DNA from: Archangium_A sp035910535
Lineage (GTDB): Bacteria > Myxococcota > Myxococcia > Myxococcales > Myxococcaceae
Assembly: GCA_035910535.1 (NCBI GenBank)
Contig: JAMHXF010000062.1
Span: forward strand, 1-64,000
Reading direction: 5' to 3'
DNA length: 64,000 nucleotides
Shown here: in pieces, positions 25,416 to 34,894 of the stretch
Layout of the letters: every line of letters starts with the position of its first letter
How positions within the stretch are numbered: position 1 is the first letter of the stretch
Made by a program: the position numbers and the translations under genes
The notes under the pieces: model-generated
What the model saw: the letters and a program-made list of their open reading frames with translations, nothing else
What the model was told of the DNA's origin: nothing
Database searches by the model: none

Positions 25416-28123
25416 CAGAACCCCACCCGTGCCTGCGCGAAGACGTTCCACGACTCGCGCGGTACGCCGTTGGTGACGCGATCGGGCCGCGTCGCGTCGT
25501 CGGAGTACTCGAAGTTGAAGACGTTCTGCCCGAGCACGATGAGCTCGAGGTGATCGAAGAGCGGCTCGGTGCGCAGCTGCGCGGTGAACGTGGCGTTGCC
25601 CGGCAGCGTGTAGCGGCGAATGAGCTCCAGCACCGAGCGGCTGTTGTTGCGGCGCTCCGACGCGAAGCGCGCCACGAGATCGACGTTGAGCCACGGCCCG
25701 ATGGGGATCGACGCGCCGCCGTTGGCGCGAATCTGCGGTACGTCGGTCAACACGCGGCTCTGCGTCGGCGCGGTGAGATCTTCTGCGCGCACCCACGAGG
25801 CGTTGAGCCAGAACGCCAGGCGCTGCGTCAATTCGAGGCGCGCTTCACCCTCGAGCCCGAGCGCCTGCACGCCGAGCAACCGGTTGCGGTACGGCACGAG
25901 GTTGCCCGACGTATCGACCTGCACGATGGCGTTGCTGATGCGCTCGAAGAAGAACGTGCCCTTGAGGCGCAGCTTCCCGTCGCCGAGGCCCTGCAGGTAT
26001 TCGGCGCCGACCTCCGCAGCGTCGATGTTCGCGCCCTGCAGCTCGGGGTTGCCGACGAAGCGACCCTGATTGAAGTCGTTGTTGGGCACCGTCTCGGCGA
26101 ACTCCTGGGGCGTCGGCGCGCGGAACGATCTGCCGTAGTTGGCGCGCAGCACGAGCGAACGCATCGGCGTGACGGTCAGCCCCACGCGAGGCCCGAACGA
26201 GGGCGTCACCACCGATGGCTGCCACGCGCCGCTCGCGTCACCACGAGGCAGCTGCGTGAAGTCGACACGCAACCCGGCCTGCACGCTCACCACGTCGAGC
26301 GGAGTCCACGTGTCGTAGACGTACACGCCGGCGCTGAAGCGATCTGCCGCAGGCCCACGGCCGCCCTTGCCGTCTTCAATCGGCAGGCGAATGCCGTCAG
26401 GGCGCACCAGCTGGCCGAGGTTCTCGTTGGTGACGGGGCGCGAGTTGGCGAGCAGCTCTGCGGAGAAGATCGACTGGTGCTCGACCTGCACGCCGGCGAC
26501 GAGGCGGTTGTTGAATGGAAGCACGAACTCACCACGGCCGCTGGCGCCGAAGCCGCGCACGCCGATCTTCGACTGCTCGAGCACGCCGTCAGCAAACGCG
26601 CTCGTCGAGTCGCCCGGCCTGAGCTGCCAACCGTCGGGCGCGAGCTGCCACAGGCGATCCGTCGTCTGCTGGTCGAACCACCCACGCACCGACAGCGAGC
26701 CGCCGCCATCGAGCGGCTTCTTCCAACCGGCCTGCGCCTGAATCGTGAGCCACTCGAGCCGTGAATCAGGGCCGACCACGTCGAACAGGCCGATGAGCGC
26801 GCTGCGGCCTTCGTAGATCACGCGACCTGAGACATCGATGGTGCCCGCGCTCTCGAGGTTCACGTCAGCCCCGGCGCCGACGTTGATGAGCAGGCGCTTG
26901 TCGCTGGTCAGCTTCGCGCGCTGCGCAGTCGCCGAATCAAGGCCGTCGCGGAACACCGAGTGCCGCTGGCCATACTGATTCGCGACGTCGGCGTCGGCGT
27001 GAAGCGTGACGGCGCCGAACGTGACCGCGCCGTTGAGATGACCGTCGAAGGTCTCGTACAGCCCCGCGCTCGCCGACGCGCGGAAGCCGACGTCGCGCCG
27101 CGTGACGAGGTTGATGACGCCGGTGACGTTACCGAGGCCGACGTCGGCCGTGCCAGGCCCTCGGAAGATCTCGATGCGCTCGAGGTTGTCGACCGGGAGA
27201 TTCGCCAGCGCCTTGCCGTCGTAGAAGTTGTTGAGCCGCTGACCGTTGAGCGTGATCAACAGCTCCGCGTCGGAGCGCAGGCCGCGCATCGCGACGCGCC
27301 AGTTGCCCTGCACGTCGCGGCTCACGCTCAGGCCTGGCACGAGATCGAGCGCTTCGTGCACATACCGAACGCCGAGTTGCTTGAGCTGCGTCGCCGTCAA
27401 CACCGTCGGCATCTGCGGCACGACGCGCGCGCTGTCGTCGATGCGCTGGGCGACGCCACCAGCGGCCTCCGCGCCGTACAACGCGAGCTCTTCTTCAAGC
27501 TCACTGGCCGGCCGCGCGGCGGGGCGCGCGGCTTCAACGGGCTTCTGCGGCTCCGGTGCCGGCTTCGTTTTTTCAACGGGCTTCTCGACCGGCTTCTCTA
27601 CGGGCTTTTCGGCGTCGACCCACTCCGTCGGCTTCTCTTTCGGCTCCGGAGCCGGCGGCGGCGCCTCGTCTTTGCACTTCTTGCCCTTCTTGCATTTGGG
27701 CTTCGGCGCAGGCGTCGGCTCGACTTCGGGATCAGGCGCCGTATCACCGATGACGATCACGCGAACAGGCTGCTTCGCCGTCGCGAACACCGGCACGCGA
27801 TCGCCCGACGAGCTGACCCCTTCGATGTAGTACTCGATGCCCGGCGGCACCATGCGGCTACCAGGCAGCGCGCCACGGTACAGATCTCCGTACTGGAGCT
27901 CGAGCGAGTAGTCCTCCCAGTCTTCACCCGGGCCGCGCACGCGCGCGACGAGCTTCTTGAATTCACCCCCCGCCAATGAGCCCTCGAGCGTGAGCGGCTG
28001 CCCCAACGCGCCTTCGGTGGGCGAGGTGTGAATGAAAGACGCTCGCGACTGCGCGCTGGCCGTCGACGCGAGCACGGCAAGGCTGAAAACGACGGCGAAT
28101 TGCGAGCGCACGAGTGGGCTCAT
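25415..28123 (-). CDS. TonB-dependent receptor with N-terminal extension
   Basis: 902-residue outer-membrane transporter. The order is: signal peptide (MSPLVRSQFAVVFSLAVLASTASA), an unassigned beta domain (about 28-125), and a Lys/Pro/Glu-rich linker (about 130-220, with a threefold PVEK repeat and a short Cys-containing CKKGKKCK segment). A plug domain follows from about 240 (LDLVPGLSVSRDVQG, IEIFRGPGTADVGLGNVTGVINLVTRR), then a 22-strand barrel ending in VFAQARVGF with C-terminal Phe. The substrate is unknown; the plug has the usual vitamin B12/siderophore look. It is coupled to the nucleotidase-domain lipoprotein downstream and divergent from the ChaN-like gene. Confidence 0.9.
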   Translation of the reverse strand: MSPLVRSQFAVVFSLAVLASTASAQSRASFIHTSPTEGALGQPLTLEGSLAGGEFKKLVARVRGPGEDWEDYSLELQYGDLYRGALPGSRMVPPGIEYYIEGVSSSGDRVPVFATAKQPVRVIVIGDTAPDPEVEPTPAPKPKCKKGKKCKDEAPPPAPEPKEKPTEWVDAEKPVEKPVEKPVEKTKPAPEPQKPVEAARPAARPASELEEELALYGAEAAGGVAQRIDDSARVVPQMPTVLTATQLKQLGVRYVHEALDLVPGLSVSRDVQGNWRVAMRGLRSDAELLITLNGQRLNNFYDGKALANLPVDNLERIEIFRGPGTADVGLGNVTGVINLVTRRDVGFRASASAGLYETFDGHLNGAVTFGAVTLHADADVANQYGQRHSVFRDGLDSATAQRAKLTSDKRLLINVGAGADVNLESAGTIDVSGRVIYEGRSALIGLFDVVGPDSRLEWLTIQAQAGWKKPLDGGGSLSVRGWFDQQTTDRLWQLAPDGWQLRPGDSTSAFADGVLEQSKIGVRGFGASGRGEFVLPFNNRLVAGVQVEHQSIFSAELLANSRPVTNENLGQLVRPDGIRLPIEDGKGGRGPAADRFSAGVYVYDTWTPLDVVSVQAGLRVDFTQLPRGDASGAWQPSVVTPSFGPRVGLTVTPMRSLVLRANYGRSFRAPTPQEFAETVPNNDFNQGRFVGNPELQGANIDAAEVGAEYLQGLGDGKLRLKGTFFFERISNAIVQVDTSGNLVPYRNRLLGVQALGLEGEARLELTQRLAFWLNASWVRAEDLTAPTQSRVLTDVPQIRANGGASIPIGPWLNVDLVARFASERRNNSRSVLELIRRYTLPGNATFTAQLRTEPLFDHLELIVLGQNVFNFEYSDDATRPDRVTNGVPRESWNVFAQARVGF

Positions 28124-28199
28124 GCTCGGTGGCAGTCCGCGGCAACGCAAGGGTGGAAATTTGCCCGGGTGACACCCACGTGGGACGTTTCGTCGGCCC

Positions 28200-29789
28200 A
28201 TGCGCTCGTCGTTGTCGCTGCAGCGCTCGCTCTACGAGCATCAAGCCCGGCAGTTAGCGCAGCAGGTGCAGACCGCTTCACCCCGCTTTCGCGCGTACCA
28301 GCGCCGCTACGAGACCGCGACGAAGCGCTACCGCCGAGCGCTGGAGCTCTCCGACGTCGACGCGCGCGTAGCGAAGGCCGACCTCGTCTACGTCGGCGAC
28401 TACCACACGCTGCGCATGGCCCAGCAGGCGTACCTCGCGCTGACGAAGAACGCCGTAAAGAGCGGCCGGCGCGTGGTGTTGGCGCTCGAGTTCGTCGAGA
28501 CGAAGCACCAGGCCACGCTCGATGCGTTCCTCGCCGGCAAGCTGTCCGAGAAGACGTTCCTCCTGAGAATCGGTCACCCCTACCGAGGGCCGTTCGACAT
28601 CTGGCCGGGCTTCGCGCCCATCCTCGCGTTCGCGCGTGAGCAGCACCTGCAGGTCGTCGCGATCGATCGTCGGGCCTCGGGGCCGCGTTCCCTCGAGCTG
28701 CGTGACCAGGGCGCGGCGAAGCCGATCTCCCGCGCCGCGAAGGCGGCTGATCGCCCGCTCGTGCTGGTGTTGATGGGCCAGTACCACGTCGCGCCCATGC
28801 ACCTGCCGAAGCAGGTCGACGCGCTGCTCGGTGACGTGGAGCGCGAGTCGCTCGTCGTCTACCAGAACGCAGAAGGCGTCTACTGGGCGCTCGCGCGGCG
28901 CAACCTCGTCGAACGCACGCGCGCCGTCGAGGTGAGCGCGAACGAGGTGTGTCTGGTGAACAGCTCACCGGTGGTCTGCCAGCGCAGCTTTCTGGACTAC
29001 GTCGAAGCCGAAGCCGGTGACGCGCCGATCGACGAGCCGGGCATGGCGCTCACTTTCCGCCACCTCGCGCGCGACATCGCTCGCTTCACGGGGCTCAAGC
29101 TTGGGCGAGCGATTGACGAGGTGCTGGTGCTGGGCCCCGGTGACTTCGACGCGCTCTCACGCATTTCAAAACGCGCGCGCTTCACGAAGGTGGAGCTCAA
29201 GCACCTCGAGCGTCACGTGCTCTCGCTCGAGAGCGCGTGGATCCCGCGCGCGCGCGCGGTGTGGCTGGCGTCGATGTCGCTCAATCACGCGGCGGAAGAG
29301 GCAGCGCACTTCGTTCGTCACTGCTGCGTGGGCGACGCGATGGAGCGCGCGCGGCCTCGTGAAGACGCCTTCTGGGCGCGCTGTCTGGAAGAAGCGCTGG
29401 GGTTCTTCGGGAGTCGCCTCGTGAACCCCAAGCGGCGCTGCGTGACGCTCGACGAGTGGGCGTGGCAGTTCAAGAATGATCGCGGCGAACTCAAGCGAGC
29501 CGCCGCGTTCACGCTGGCCATCAGCACCGCGCTCCGCGACGACGTGCGCGCGGCGCAGGCGCTGATTCCCGTCGACGACGACGAGCTGCTCAACGGGGTC
29601 TCACACGCGCTCGGGTACCTGCTGGGCGACGCGTTGGCAGTGGCTTTTGCGCGCAAGCGCTGGTCTCCGACTGACGTGCGCGCGCTGTTCAGAGATCGCT
29701 TCGACGACCCGGCCGTGACGTTCGCGGCGCTCGTGCGTCGCTTCGAGCCGTTCGGCCGCGCGAATGAAACGCCGCGTCACATTTCGTGA
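28200..29789 (+). CDS. ChaN-like (haem-binding uptake, DUF399-type) protein with C-terminal extension
   Basis: 529 residues, no signal peptide. Residues 50-240 resemble ChaN/Tiki-like folds: ADLVYVGDYHTLRMAQQ stands where the family has its GExH motif, then VVLALEFVETKHQ, and VLMGQYHVAPMHLP near residue 200. The C-terminal half (about 300-529) is helical and unassigned. ChaN homologues are iron-regulated haem-binding lipoproteins or erythromycin-esterase-like proteins, so a link to the divergent TonB receptor 76 bp away is attractive, but this copy looks cytosolic. A 10-bp palindrome CCCACGTGGG (28175-28184) sits just upstream. Confidence 0.7.
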   Translation: MRSSLSLQRSLYEHQARQLAQQVQTASPRFRAYQRRYETATKRYRRALELSDVDARVAKADLVYVGDYHTLRMAQQAYLALTKNAVKSGRRVVLALEFVETKHQATLDAFLAGKLSEKTFLLRIGHPYRGPFDIWPGFAPILAFAREQHLQVVAIDRRASGPRSLELRDQGAAKPISRAAKAADRPLVLVLMGQYHVAPMHLPKQVDALLGDVERESLVVYQNAEGVYWALARRNLVERTRAVEVSANEVCLVNSSPVVCQRSFLDYVEAEAGDAPIDEPGMALTFRHLARDIARFTGLKLGRAIDEVLVLGPGDFDALSRISKRARFTKVELKHLERHVLSLESAWIPRARAVWLASMSLNHAAEEAAHFVRHCCVGDAMERARPREDAFWARCLEEALGFFGSRLVNPKRRCVTLDEWAWQFKNDRGELKRAAAFTLAISTALRDDVRAAQALIPVDDDELLNGVSHALGYLLGDALAVAFARKRWSPTDVRALFRDRFDDPAVTFAALVRRFEPFGRANETPRHIS

Positions 29790-29855
29790 CCGCTCGCGCG
29801 TGGTGATTCGCCTATGGTGCCGCGGCTTCACGTTCCCCGCGGAGATCACACACCG

Positions 29856-32393
29856 GTGTCTGAAGACGCATTGCTGGCGAGACCTCCCGAAGATCCGTCA
29901 CTGAAGGCCGAGTTCGGCCCTGTCGGTCGTTCGCTCGCGCGTCGGTACTTCGAAGCCGTTCGCTTCCCCGAGGAAGACCTCGCGGCGCTCAAAGAGCTCT
30001 CGCAGCGCGGCTTCGTAGTGCACGTCATGCGCACCACCGCTTGGATCAACTACCTCTACCTCGACTGGGCGTTGCTGCGCCGCGGCCTCTCGCCGATTCG
30101 CGCTGTCGTGAACCTGCGTCGCTGGTTCACCAGGCCCTTCACGCGCGCGAAGTTGTCGGGAGATCACACCGAGCGCTTCGAGTGGGCGCGCAACGAAGGC
30201 GGCTCCGGCCTCATCTTCCTGCGCGAGAGCGGCTTCAACACCGCGCGTGGCGTCGAGAGCCGCGAAGACCCCTTCCCTGCGTTGGTCGAGCTCGCGCGGA
30301 AGAGCGACAAGCCCATCTTCCTCGTGCCCGAGCTGCTGGTCTGGGAAAAGTGGCAGCAGAAGGTCAAGCCGAGCCTCTTCGATCGCGTGTTCGGCTCACC
30401 TGAAGCGCCCGGCTTCCTGCACTCGGCCGTCACCTTCATTCGCAACTACCGCCGTGCGCAGCTGCGCGTGGCCACGCCCATCGACCTGCGTGAAGTGCTC
30501 GCGAACGAAGGCGACAAGCCGACCGCCGTCATCGCGCGAAAGGTGCGCAGCGCGCTGAATCATCACCTCGCGAAAGAGACGCGCGCCGTCTTCGGCCCGC
30601 CGTCGAAGGGCGTCGATCGGCTCATCGACGAGGCGATGCGCGACAAGACGTTCCAGGTCGCGGTGCAGGAGCTCTCGACCGAGAAGAACCGTCCGGTGCC
30701 CTCGCTGATGAAGGAGGCGCGCAAGAGCTTCGACGCCATCGCGGCGCGCTTCAGCCCGACGGTGGTCGGCGGCGCGGCCATGGTGCTCGACTGGGTCTTC
30801 AACCGCATCTACGACGGCATCGAGGTCGACGAGGCCGGCCTGCAGCGCGCGATGAAGGCGGCGGCCAACGCGCCCGTGGTCTTCACGCCGAGCCACAAGA
30901 GCCACCTCGACTATTTGATCATGAGCTACGTGCTCTGGCAGCGCGGCTTCACGGTGCCGCTCGTAGCTGCAGGCGCGAACCTCTCGTTCTTCCCACTCGG
31001 CCCGTTTCTGCGGCGCAGCGGCGCGTTCTTTCTGCGGCGCTCATTCAAGGGCGACAAGCTCTACACGGCGGTCTTCAAGGCGTACCTGAAGAAGCTGGTG
31101 CACGACGGCATTCACCACGAGTTCTTCCCGGAGGGCGGCCGTTCACGCACCGGCAAGCTGCTGCAGCCGAAGCTGGGGCTGTTCACGTGGCTCGTCGAAG
31201 CCGTGCTCGAAGGGGCGCGCAACGATCTGCTCTTCGTGCCCATCGCCATCGACTACGAAAAAGTCGTCGAAGGCGCCGAGTACAAGAAAGAGCTCCAGGG
31301 CGGCGAGAAGAAACAGGAAGACTTGAAGGCGCTGCTGTCGGCGCCGGCGGTGCTCGCCGAGAACTACGGCCGCATTCACCTCACCTTCGACGAGCCGGTG
31401 TCACTGGCGAAGTTGATGGCAGATCGCGGCATCAACCCGGCCACGGCGACCGAAGATCAGAAGCGGGCGCTGGTTCGCGCGCTCGGCCACCGCGTGATGT
31501 ACGGCATCAGCAAGGTCTCGACGGTGACGCCGCACGCGCTGCTCGCCTCGGCGCTGCTCGCCCACCGCCGCCGCGGCATCTCCGATCGCGAGGTCACCGA
31601 TCGCATCGTCTTTCTGCGCGGCATGGTGACCGACCTCGGCTCGCCGCTCTCGCGGCTGCTCAAAGACTCGCCGTCGTCGCCGGTGGTGCTGGGCCCCATT
31701 CGTGATGCGCTGCGCATGTTCTCGAGCGCGGGCATGATCTCCAGCGTCGAGGCGCGCGGTGAGCGCATCTTTCAGCTCGCCGACGATCGCCGCCCGGAGC
31801 TCAGCTTCTACAAGAACACGCTGATGAACCTCATCGCCGGGCGCACCATCGTGTGCGCGGCGGTGTTGGCGTCAGAGACCGAGCGTGGCCACGACGCGGT
31901 TCGTGAGCGCGCGCGCTTTCTCTCGCGGCTCTTCAAGCTGGAGTTCCTGTACCCGGTCGGCAAGACCTTCGAGCACATCTTCGATGAGACGCTCGAGCAC
32001 CTCGCGCGCCAGGGGCTGCTGCGCCAGGCCGACGGCGACGTGTTGATCGCCCCCGAAGCGCACGCCAGGCCGATGGTGCAGTTCCTCTCGGATTTGTTGA
32101 GAGACCTGCTCGAGTCGTACCTGCTCGCGGCGCGCTCCGCGGTCGATGTGGGTGCCGCGGGTACCGAGCGCAAAGAGTTCCTCAAGAAGATGCTGGAAGC
32201 TGGCCGCGCCGACTTCCTCGCAGGTACCATCACCGCTAGCGAAGCCCTCTCGAAGACGACGTTGGAGAACGCGGTGCAGTTCCTGATCGAGCAGCACTAC
32301 CTCTCCGAAAAAGACAAACGCCTGTCGCCGGGCACGGCCAGCGCCGCAGAGCTGACCCAACAGATTCGCCGTTTCGTACCGGAGAACACGTGA
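29856..32393 (+). CDS. plsB: Glycerol-3-phosphate 1-O-acyltransferase (PlsB type)
   Basis: First acylation of glycerol 3-phosphate in phospholipid synthesis. 845 residues, close to E. coli PlsB (807). The acyltransferase blocks are clear: I HKSHLD (H-x4-D), II GAFFLRRSF, III FFPEGGRSRTGKLL, IV FVPIAIDYEKV. The large N-terminal and C-terminal helical parts are as in PlsB. I chose GTG 29856 because GGAG (29841-29844) precedes it; ATG 29814 would add 14 residues but has no ribosome site. Its stop overlaps the GTG of the PEGA gene (GTGA). The plsC-like gene at 51503 may supply the second acylation. Confidence 0.93.
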   Translation: MSEDALLARPPEDPSLKAEFGPVGRSLARRYFEAVRFPEEDLAALKELSQRGFVVHVMRTTAWINYLYLDWALLRRGLSPIRAVVNLRRWFTRPFTRAKLSGDHTERFEWARNEGGSGLIFLRESGFNTARGVESREDPFPALVELARKSDKPIFLVPELLVWEKWQQKVKPSLFDRVFGSPEAPGFLHSAVTFIRNYRRAQLRVATPIDLREVLANEGDKPTAVIARKVRSALNHHLAKETRAVFGPPSKGVDRLIDEAMRDKTFQVAVQELSTEKNRPVPSLMKEARKSFDAIAARFSPTVVGGAAMVLDWVFNRIYDGIEVDEAGLQRAMKAAANAPVVFTPSHKSHLDYLIMSYVLWQRGFTVPLVAAGANLSFFPLGPFLRRSGAFFLRRSFKGDKLYTAVFKAYLKKLVHDGIHHEFFPEGGRSRTGKLLQPKLGLFTWLVEAVLEGARNDLLFVPIAIDYEKVVEGAEYKKELQGGEKKQEDLKALLSAPAVLAENYGRIHLTFDEPVSLAKLMADRGINPATATEDQKRALVRALGHRVMYGISKVSTVTPHALLASALLAHRRRGISDREVTDRIVFLRGMVTDLGSPLSRLLKDSPSSPVVLGPIRDALRMFSSAGMISSVEARGERIFQLADDRRPELSFYKNTLMNLIAGRTIVCAAVLASETERGHDAVRERARFLSRLFKLEFLYPVGKTFEHIFDETLEHLARQGLLRQADGDVLIAPEAHARPMVQFLSDLLRDLLESYLLAARSAVDVGAAGTERKEFLKKMLEAGRADFLAGTITASEALSKTTLENAVQFLIEQHYLSEKDKRLSPGTASAAELTQQIRRFVPENT

Positions 32394-33571
32394 AGCGCAC
32401 CCTCGTCTGTTTGTTGTTGTCGCTCTCCGTGCCGGCGTTCGCGCAAGACTTCGAGGGCCTCGATCTCTCGGGTGAAGAAAAGGCGCCCGAGGTGCCTGTC
32501 GAGTTCAGGCCGACGCTGGCGGTGATCTCCGTGAAGGCGGCCGACAAAGAAGACGTGAGCGCGTCGCGCGCGCGACAGCTCGAGGCCGAGTTGCTCAAGC
32601 AGCTGGGCCAGGGCGATCTCTTCCAGACGGTCGTCGAGCCGAGCTCGGTTCGTCAGCAACTGGGCGCGGAGTTCGCGACGCTGGAGGCCTGCACCACCGA
32701 CTATTCGTGCTTCGAGAACATCGCCAGGAAGCTGAAGGTGCACCGAGTGGTGCGCCTCACCGTGCACAAGCAGGGCGTTGGCTCTGTCGTCGAAATGTAC
32801 GGCTACGACCCCGGCTTCAACGAGATCCTCCACGTCGGCCAGGACAGCGCCGAGAAGGCCGAGAAGACCTTCCTCGGCGTGGCCGGCAAGAGCCAGGCGT
32901 CGAAAGACAAGGAGTTCATCAAGAAGATGTCGGGCTTCCTGACGCAGGTGCAGAAGCGGCTGTCGACGCCCATCGGGAAGATCATCGTCGACAACGCCGA
33001 CCCCGGCGCGCTGGTGATGATCGACGGCAATGAAGGCGGCGTGGGCAACATCGAGGCCTTCGTGCAGCGCGGCTCGCACACGGTGAAGGTGACGGCGAGC
33101 GGCTTCAAGCCCTTCGAGAAGTCGATCATCGTCGAGCCCACGAAAGAGGTGACCGTGCAGGTGACGCTCGAGGCGATCCCGCTCGACCCGGTCGTCGTCG
33201 CGAAGGTCGCCGAAGGCCCCAGCAACAACGTGTTCACCAAGCCGGGGCTCTACGTGGCGCTCGTCGGCGCGGCGGCCGTCGCGACCGGCGTGATCCTTGG
33301 TCAGTCGGCGCAGAACGTGAAGACGCGCATCGAGGCTGGTGGAAACCCCGTCGCGGTCACGCGCGCCGAAGCGAAAGACGCGCCCACGCAGGCGCTGCTC
33401 GCGAACATTCTCGTGGGCGCTGGCGCGGCGGCCGTCGCCGGTGGCGTGACGTGGATCATCGTGACGCTGCCGCCTCCGGTGCCGACGTCGACGGGCGTGA
33501 AACCTACGTTGGAGCCCACCGAGAGCGTCAACCCGAGCGGCGCGATGATCCGCTTCGGCGGCTCGTTCTGA
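32390..33571 (+). CDS. Secreted PEGA-domain protein
   Basis: 393 residues. Signal peptide MKRTLVCLLLSLSVPAFAQ. A first domain (about 35-165) reads like a periplasmic FlgO/TolB-N-type alpha/beta domain (LAVISVKAADKEDVSASRARQLEAELLKQL). A PEGA domain follows (about 205-270; GKIIVDNADPGALVMIDGN... VQRGSHTVKVTASGFKPFEK). Two hydrophobic segments follow (LYVALVGAAAVATGVILG and ILVGAGAAAVAGGVTWIIV), then a Pro-rich tail. The type fits periplasmic or envelope-anchored myxobacterial proteins of unknown role. It is translationally coupled to plsB. Confidence 0.8.
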   Translation: MKRTLVCLLLSLSVPAFAQDFEGLDLSGEEKAPEVPVEFRPTLAVISVKAADKEDVSASRARQLEAELLKQLGQGDLFQTVVEPSSVRQQLGAEFATLEACTTDYSCFENIARKLKVHRVVRLTVHKQGVGSVVEMYGYDPGFNEILHVGQDSAEKAEKTFLGVAGKSQASKDKEFIKKMSGFLTQVQKRLSTPIGKIIVDNADPGALVMIDGNEGGVGNIEAFVQRGSHTVKVTASGFKPFEKSIIVEPTKEVTVQVTLEAIPLDPVVVAKVAEGPSNNVFTKPGLYVALVGAAAVATGVILGQSAQNVKTRIEAGGNPVAVTRAEAKDAPTQALLANILVGAGAAAVAGGVTWIIVTLPPPVPTSTGVKPTLEPTESVNPSGAMIRFGGSF

Positions 33572-33602
33572 CGAAGAGAAGGCCTCGTCGGGCACTCTCG
33601 AG

Positions 33603-34502
33603 TCAGCGGCAGCGGTACTCGGCGAGGTTCGGCACCCGCAGAATCTGCTCGCTGGCGGTGAAGTACGAGCGCCCGTCGGGCCCGTAGGCGACCGCTTCAC
33701 CCTGCTCCTCGTCGGCCACCGGAACAGAGACCGGCTCGGCAGAGAAGATGCGTTCGAAGTCGGTCTCGCCCGCTGGCAAGCGGTACTCGACGAGGCGGTT
33801 GTACATGCGCAACAGCACGCCGGTGCCGCACACGTTCACGTCGCCGCCGGTGAGCCGACTGTCGCCGCTGGCGGGCACAGTCAGCGTTGCCACGTGTTCC
33901 AACGTCGCGGTCTTCGACGAATCGAACGGCATCGGGAACCGGTACACCGCGCTGACGCCGGAGTTCTCTTTCGTCACCAGGTAGAGCACGCCGGTCTGCG
34001 CGTTCATGAAGATCGTCTCGGAGTTGTGCTTGTCGCCGTTCGGGTACTCGTAGGCGAAGCGCTCCCACGTCACCTCGCTCGAGGCCTCCGTCGGCTCCGG
34101 CACGCGGTACACGGCGTAGTCGGTGCGCACGAAACCGTTGTCACCGATGTCGCCCAGGTAGACGCACGTGCCCGCCGGGCATGGCCCGAGCGCGATGTCT
34201 TCCCAGTCGCGCGCGGTGGCGCCAGCCAGGGTGAACGTCTGGACGATCGACCCACTCGACGACACGGCGAAGAAGCGCGCTGAATCACCCGAGTCGTTGT
34301 GCGCGTAGAAAATGCCGGGCCGCGCGCGGCTGGCGACGAGCCCCGAGAGTTCGACCAGCGGCGCGGAGATCGCCCCCGCGTCGATGGCCATGTTCCAACG
34401 CTGGCACCCGCACTCGGCAGAGACGCCGGCATCAACTCCGGCGTCGACGACTTGAGACGTGGCACAACCACTGACGACCAACGCGACGAAGAGAGCCCTC
34501 AC
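33603..34502 (-). CDS. Beta-propeller-like lipoprotein, unknown function
   Basis: 299 residues. Starting at GTG 34502 gives a clean lipoprotein signal, MRALFVALVVSGCATSQ (lipobox VSGC), and this GTG overlaps the previous stop (GTGA); ATG 34529 upstream is less likely. A short VDAGVDAGVSAECGC linker follows. The body has propeller-like features: LSGLVASRARPGIFYAHNDSGD, DWEDIALGPC, CVYLGDIGDNG, NSETIFMNAQTGVLYLVTKE. Proteins with GDIGDN are common in myxobacteria and have no defined activity. It is convergent with the PEGA gene. Confidence 0.75.
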   Translation of the reverse strand: MRALFVALVVSGCATSQVVDAGVDAGVSAECGCQRWNMAIDAGAISAPLVELSGLVASRARPGIFYAHNDSGDSARFFAVSSSGSIVQTFTLAGATARDWEDIALGPCPAGTCVYLGDIGDNGFVRTDYAVYRVPEPTEASSEVTWERFAYEYPNGDKHNSETIFMNAQTGVLYLVTKENSGVSAVYRFPMPFDSSKTATLEHVATLTVPASGDSRLTGGDVNVCGTGVLLRMYNRLVEYRLPAGETDFERIFSAEPVSVPVADEEQGEAVAYGPDGRSYFTASEQILRVPNLAEYRCR

Positions 34503-34894
34503 AGCGATGCATCGTGAACGATCTGCCATCGCCCTTGCCAGCGTTTGAAGACGACGACGGTGTGGCCTGTCGAGCTCGGCTGGTTCGGGTATTCCAACGT
34601 CCACTTCGCGGCGACAGACACCGCGTCAGCCGTCTCGCGAACGTCGACCGGCGTCAGCGTCAGCTTTCCCATGGCCGCAGCGGTCGGGTACTTCTTCTTG
34701 TAGCGCGCGAGCACCTGCTCGCGGCCCCTCGTGACGCCAGATGGAGCGACGAACACGGCGTCGGCGGCGTAGACCGAACAGAACGCGTCGAGATCTCCAC
34801 GGGTCCACGCGGCGGCCTGCCGGTCGAGCAGCGCGAGCACTTCATGACCGCCATCAGCCGAGGCCAACGCCAACGTCACTGCGTACGCGAGCAT
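34499..34894 (-). CDS. Secreted DUF4440/NTF2-like protein
   Basis: 131 residues with a short hydrophobic N-terminus (MLAYAVTLALASADGG), probably a signal peptide. The remainder is a single NTF2-like (SnoaL/DUF4440) cone: VLALLDRQAAAWTRGDLDAFCSVYAADAVFVAPSG, then the beta-sheet KLTLTPVDVRETADAVSVAAKWTLEY and the closing GRWQIVHDASL. Members bind small ligands or have isomerase-like roles; the ligand here is unknown. The start lies 19 bp inside the 3' end of dsbD and its stop overlaps the next lipoprotein, so all three are co-transcribed. Confidence 0.8.
   Translation of the reverse strand: MLAYAVTLALASADGGHEVLALLDRQAAAWTRGDLDAFCSVYAADAVFVAPSGVTRGREQVLARYKKKYPTAAAMGKLTLTPVDVRETADAVSVAAKWTLEYPNQPSSTGHTVVVFKRWQGRWQIVHDASL

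Noticed and set aside
27460..27720. Short direct repeats in the TonB-receptor linker as a CRISPR or tandem-repeat array
   Set aside because: They are in-frame codons for a Pro/Val/Glu/Lys linker, only three imperfect units, without spacers.
28175..28184. Palindrome CCCACGTGGG upstream of the ChaN-like gene as a Fur box
   Set aside because: Fur boxes are AT-rich and 19 bp long; this GC palindrome does not fit and no repeat of it was seen elsewhere.
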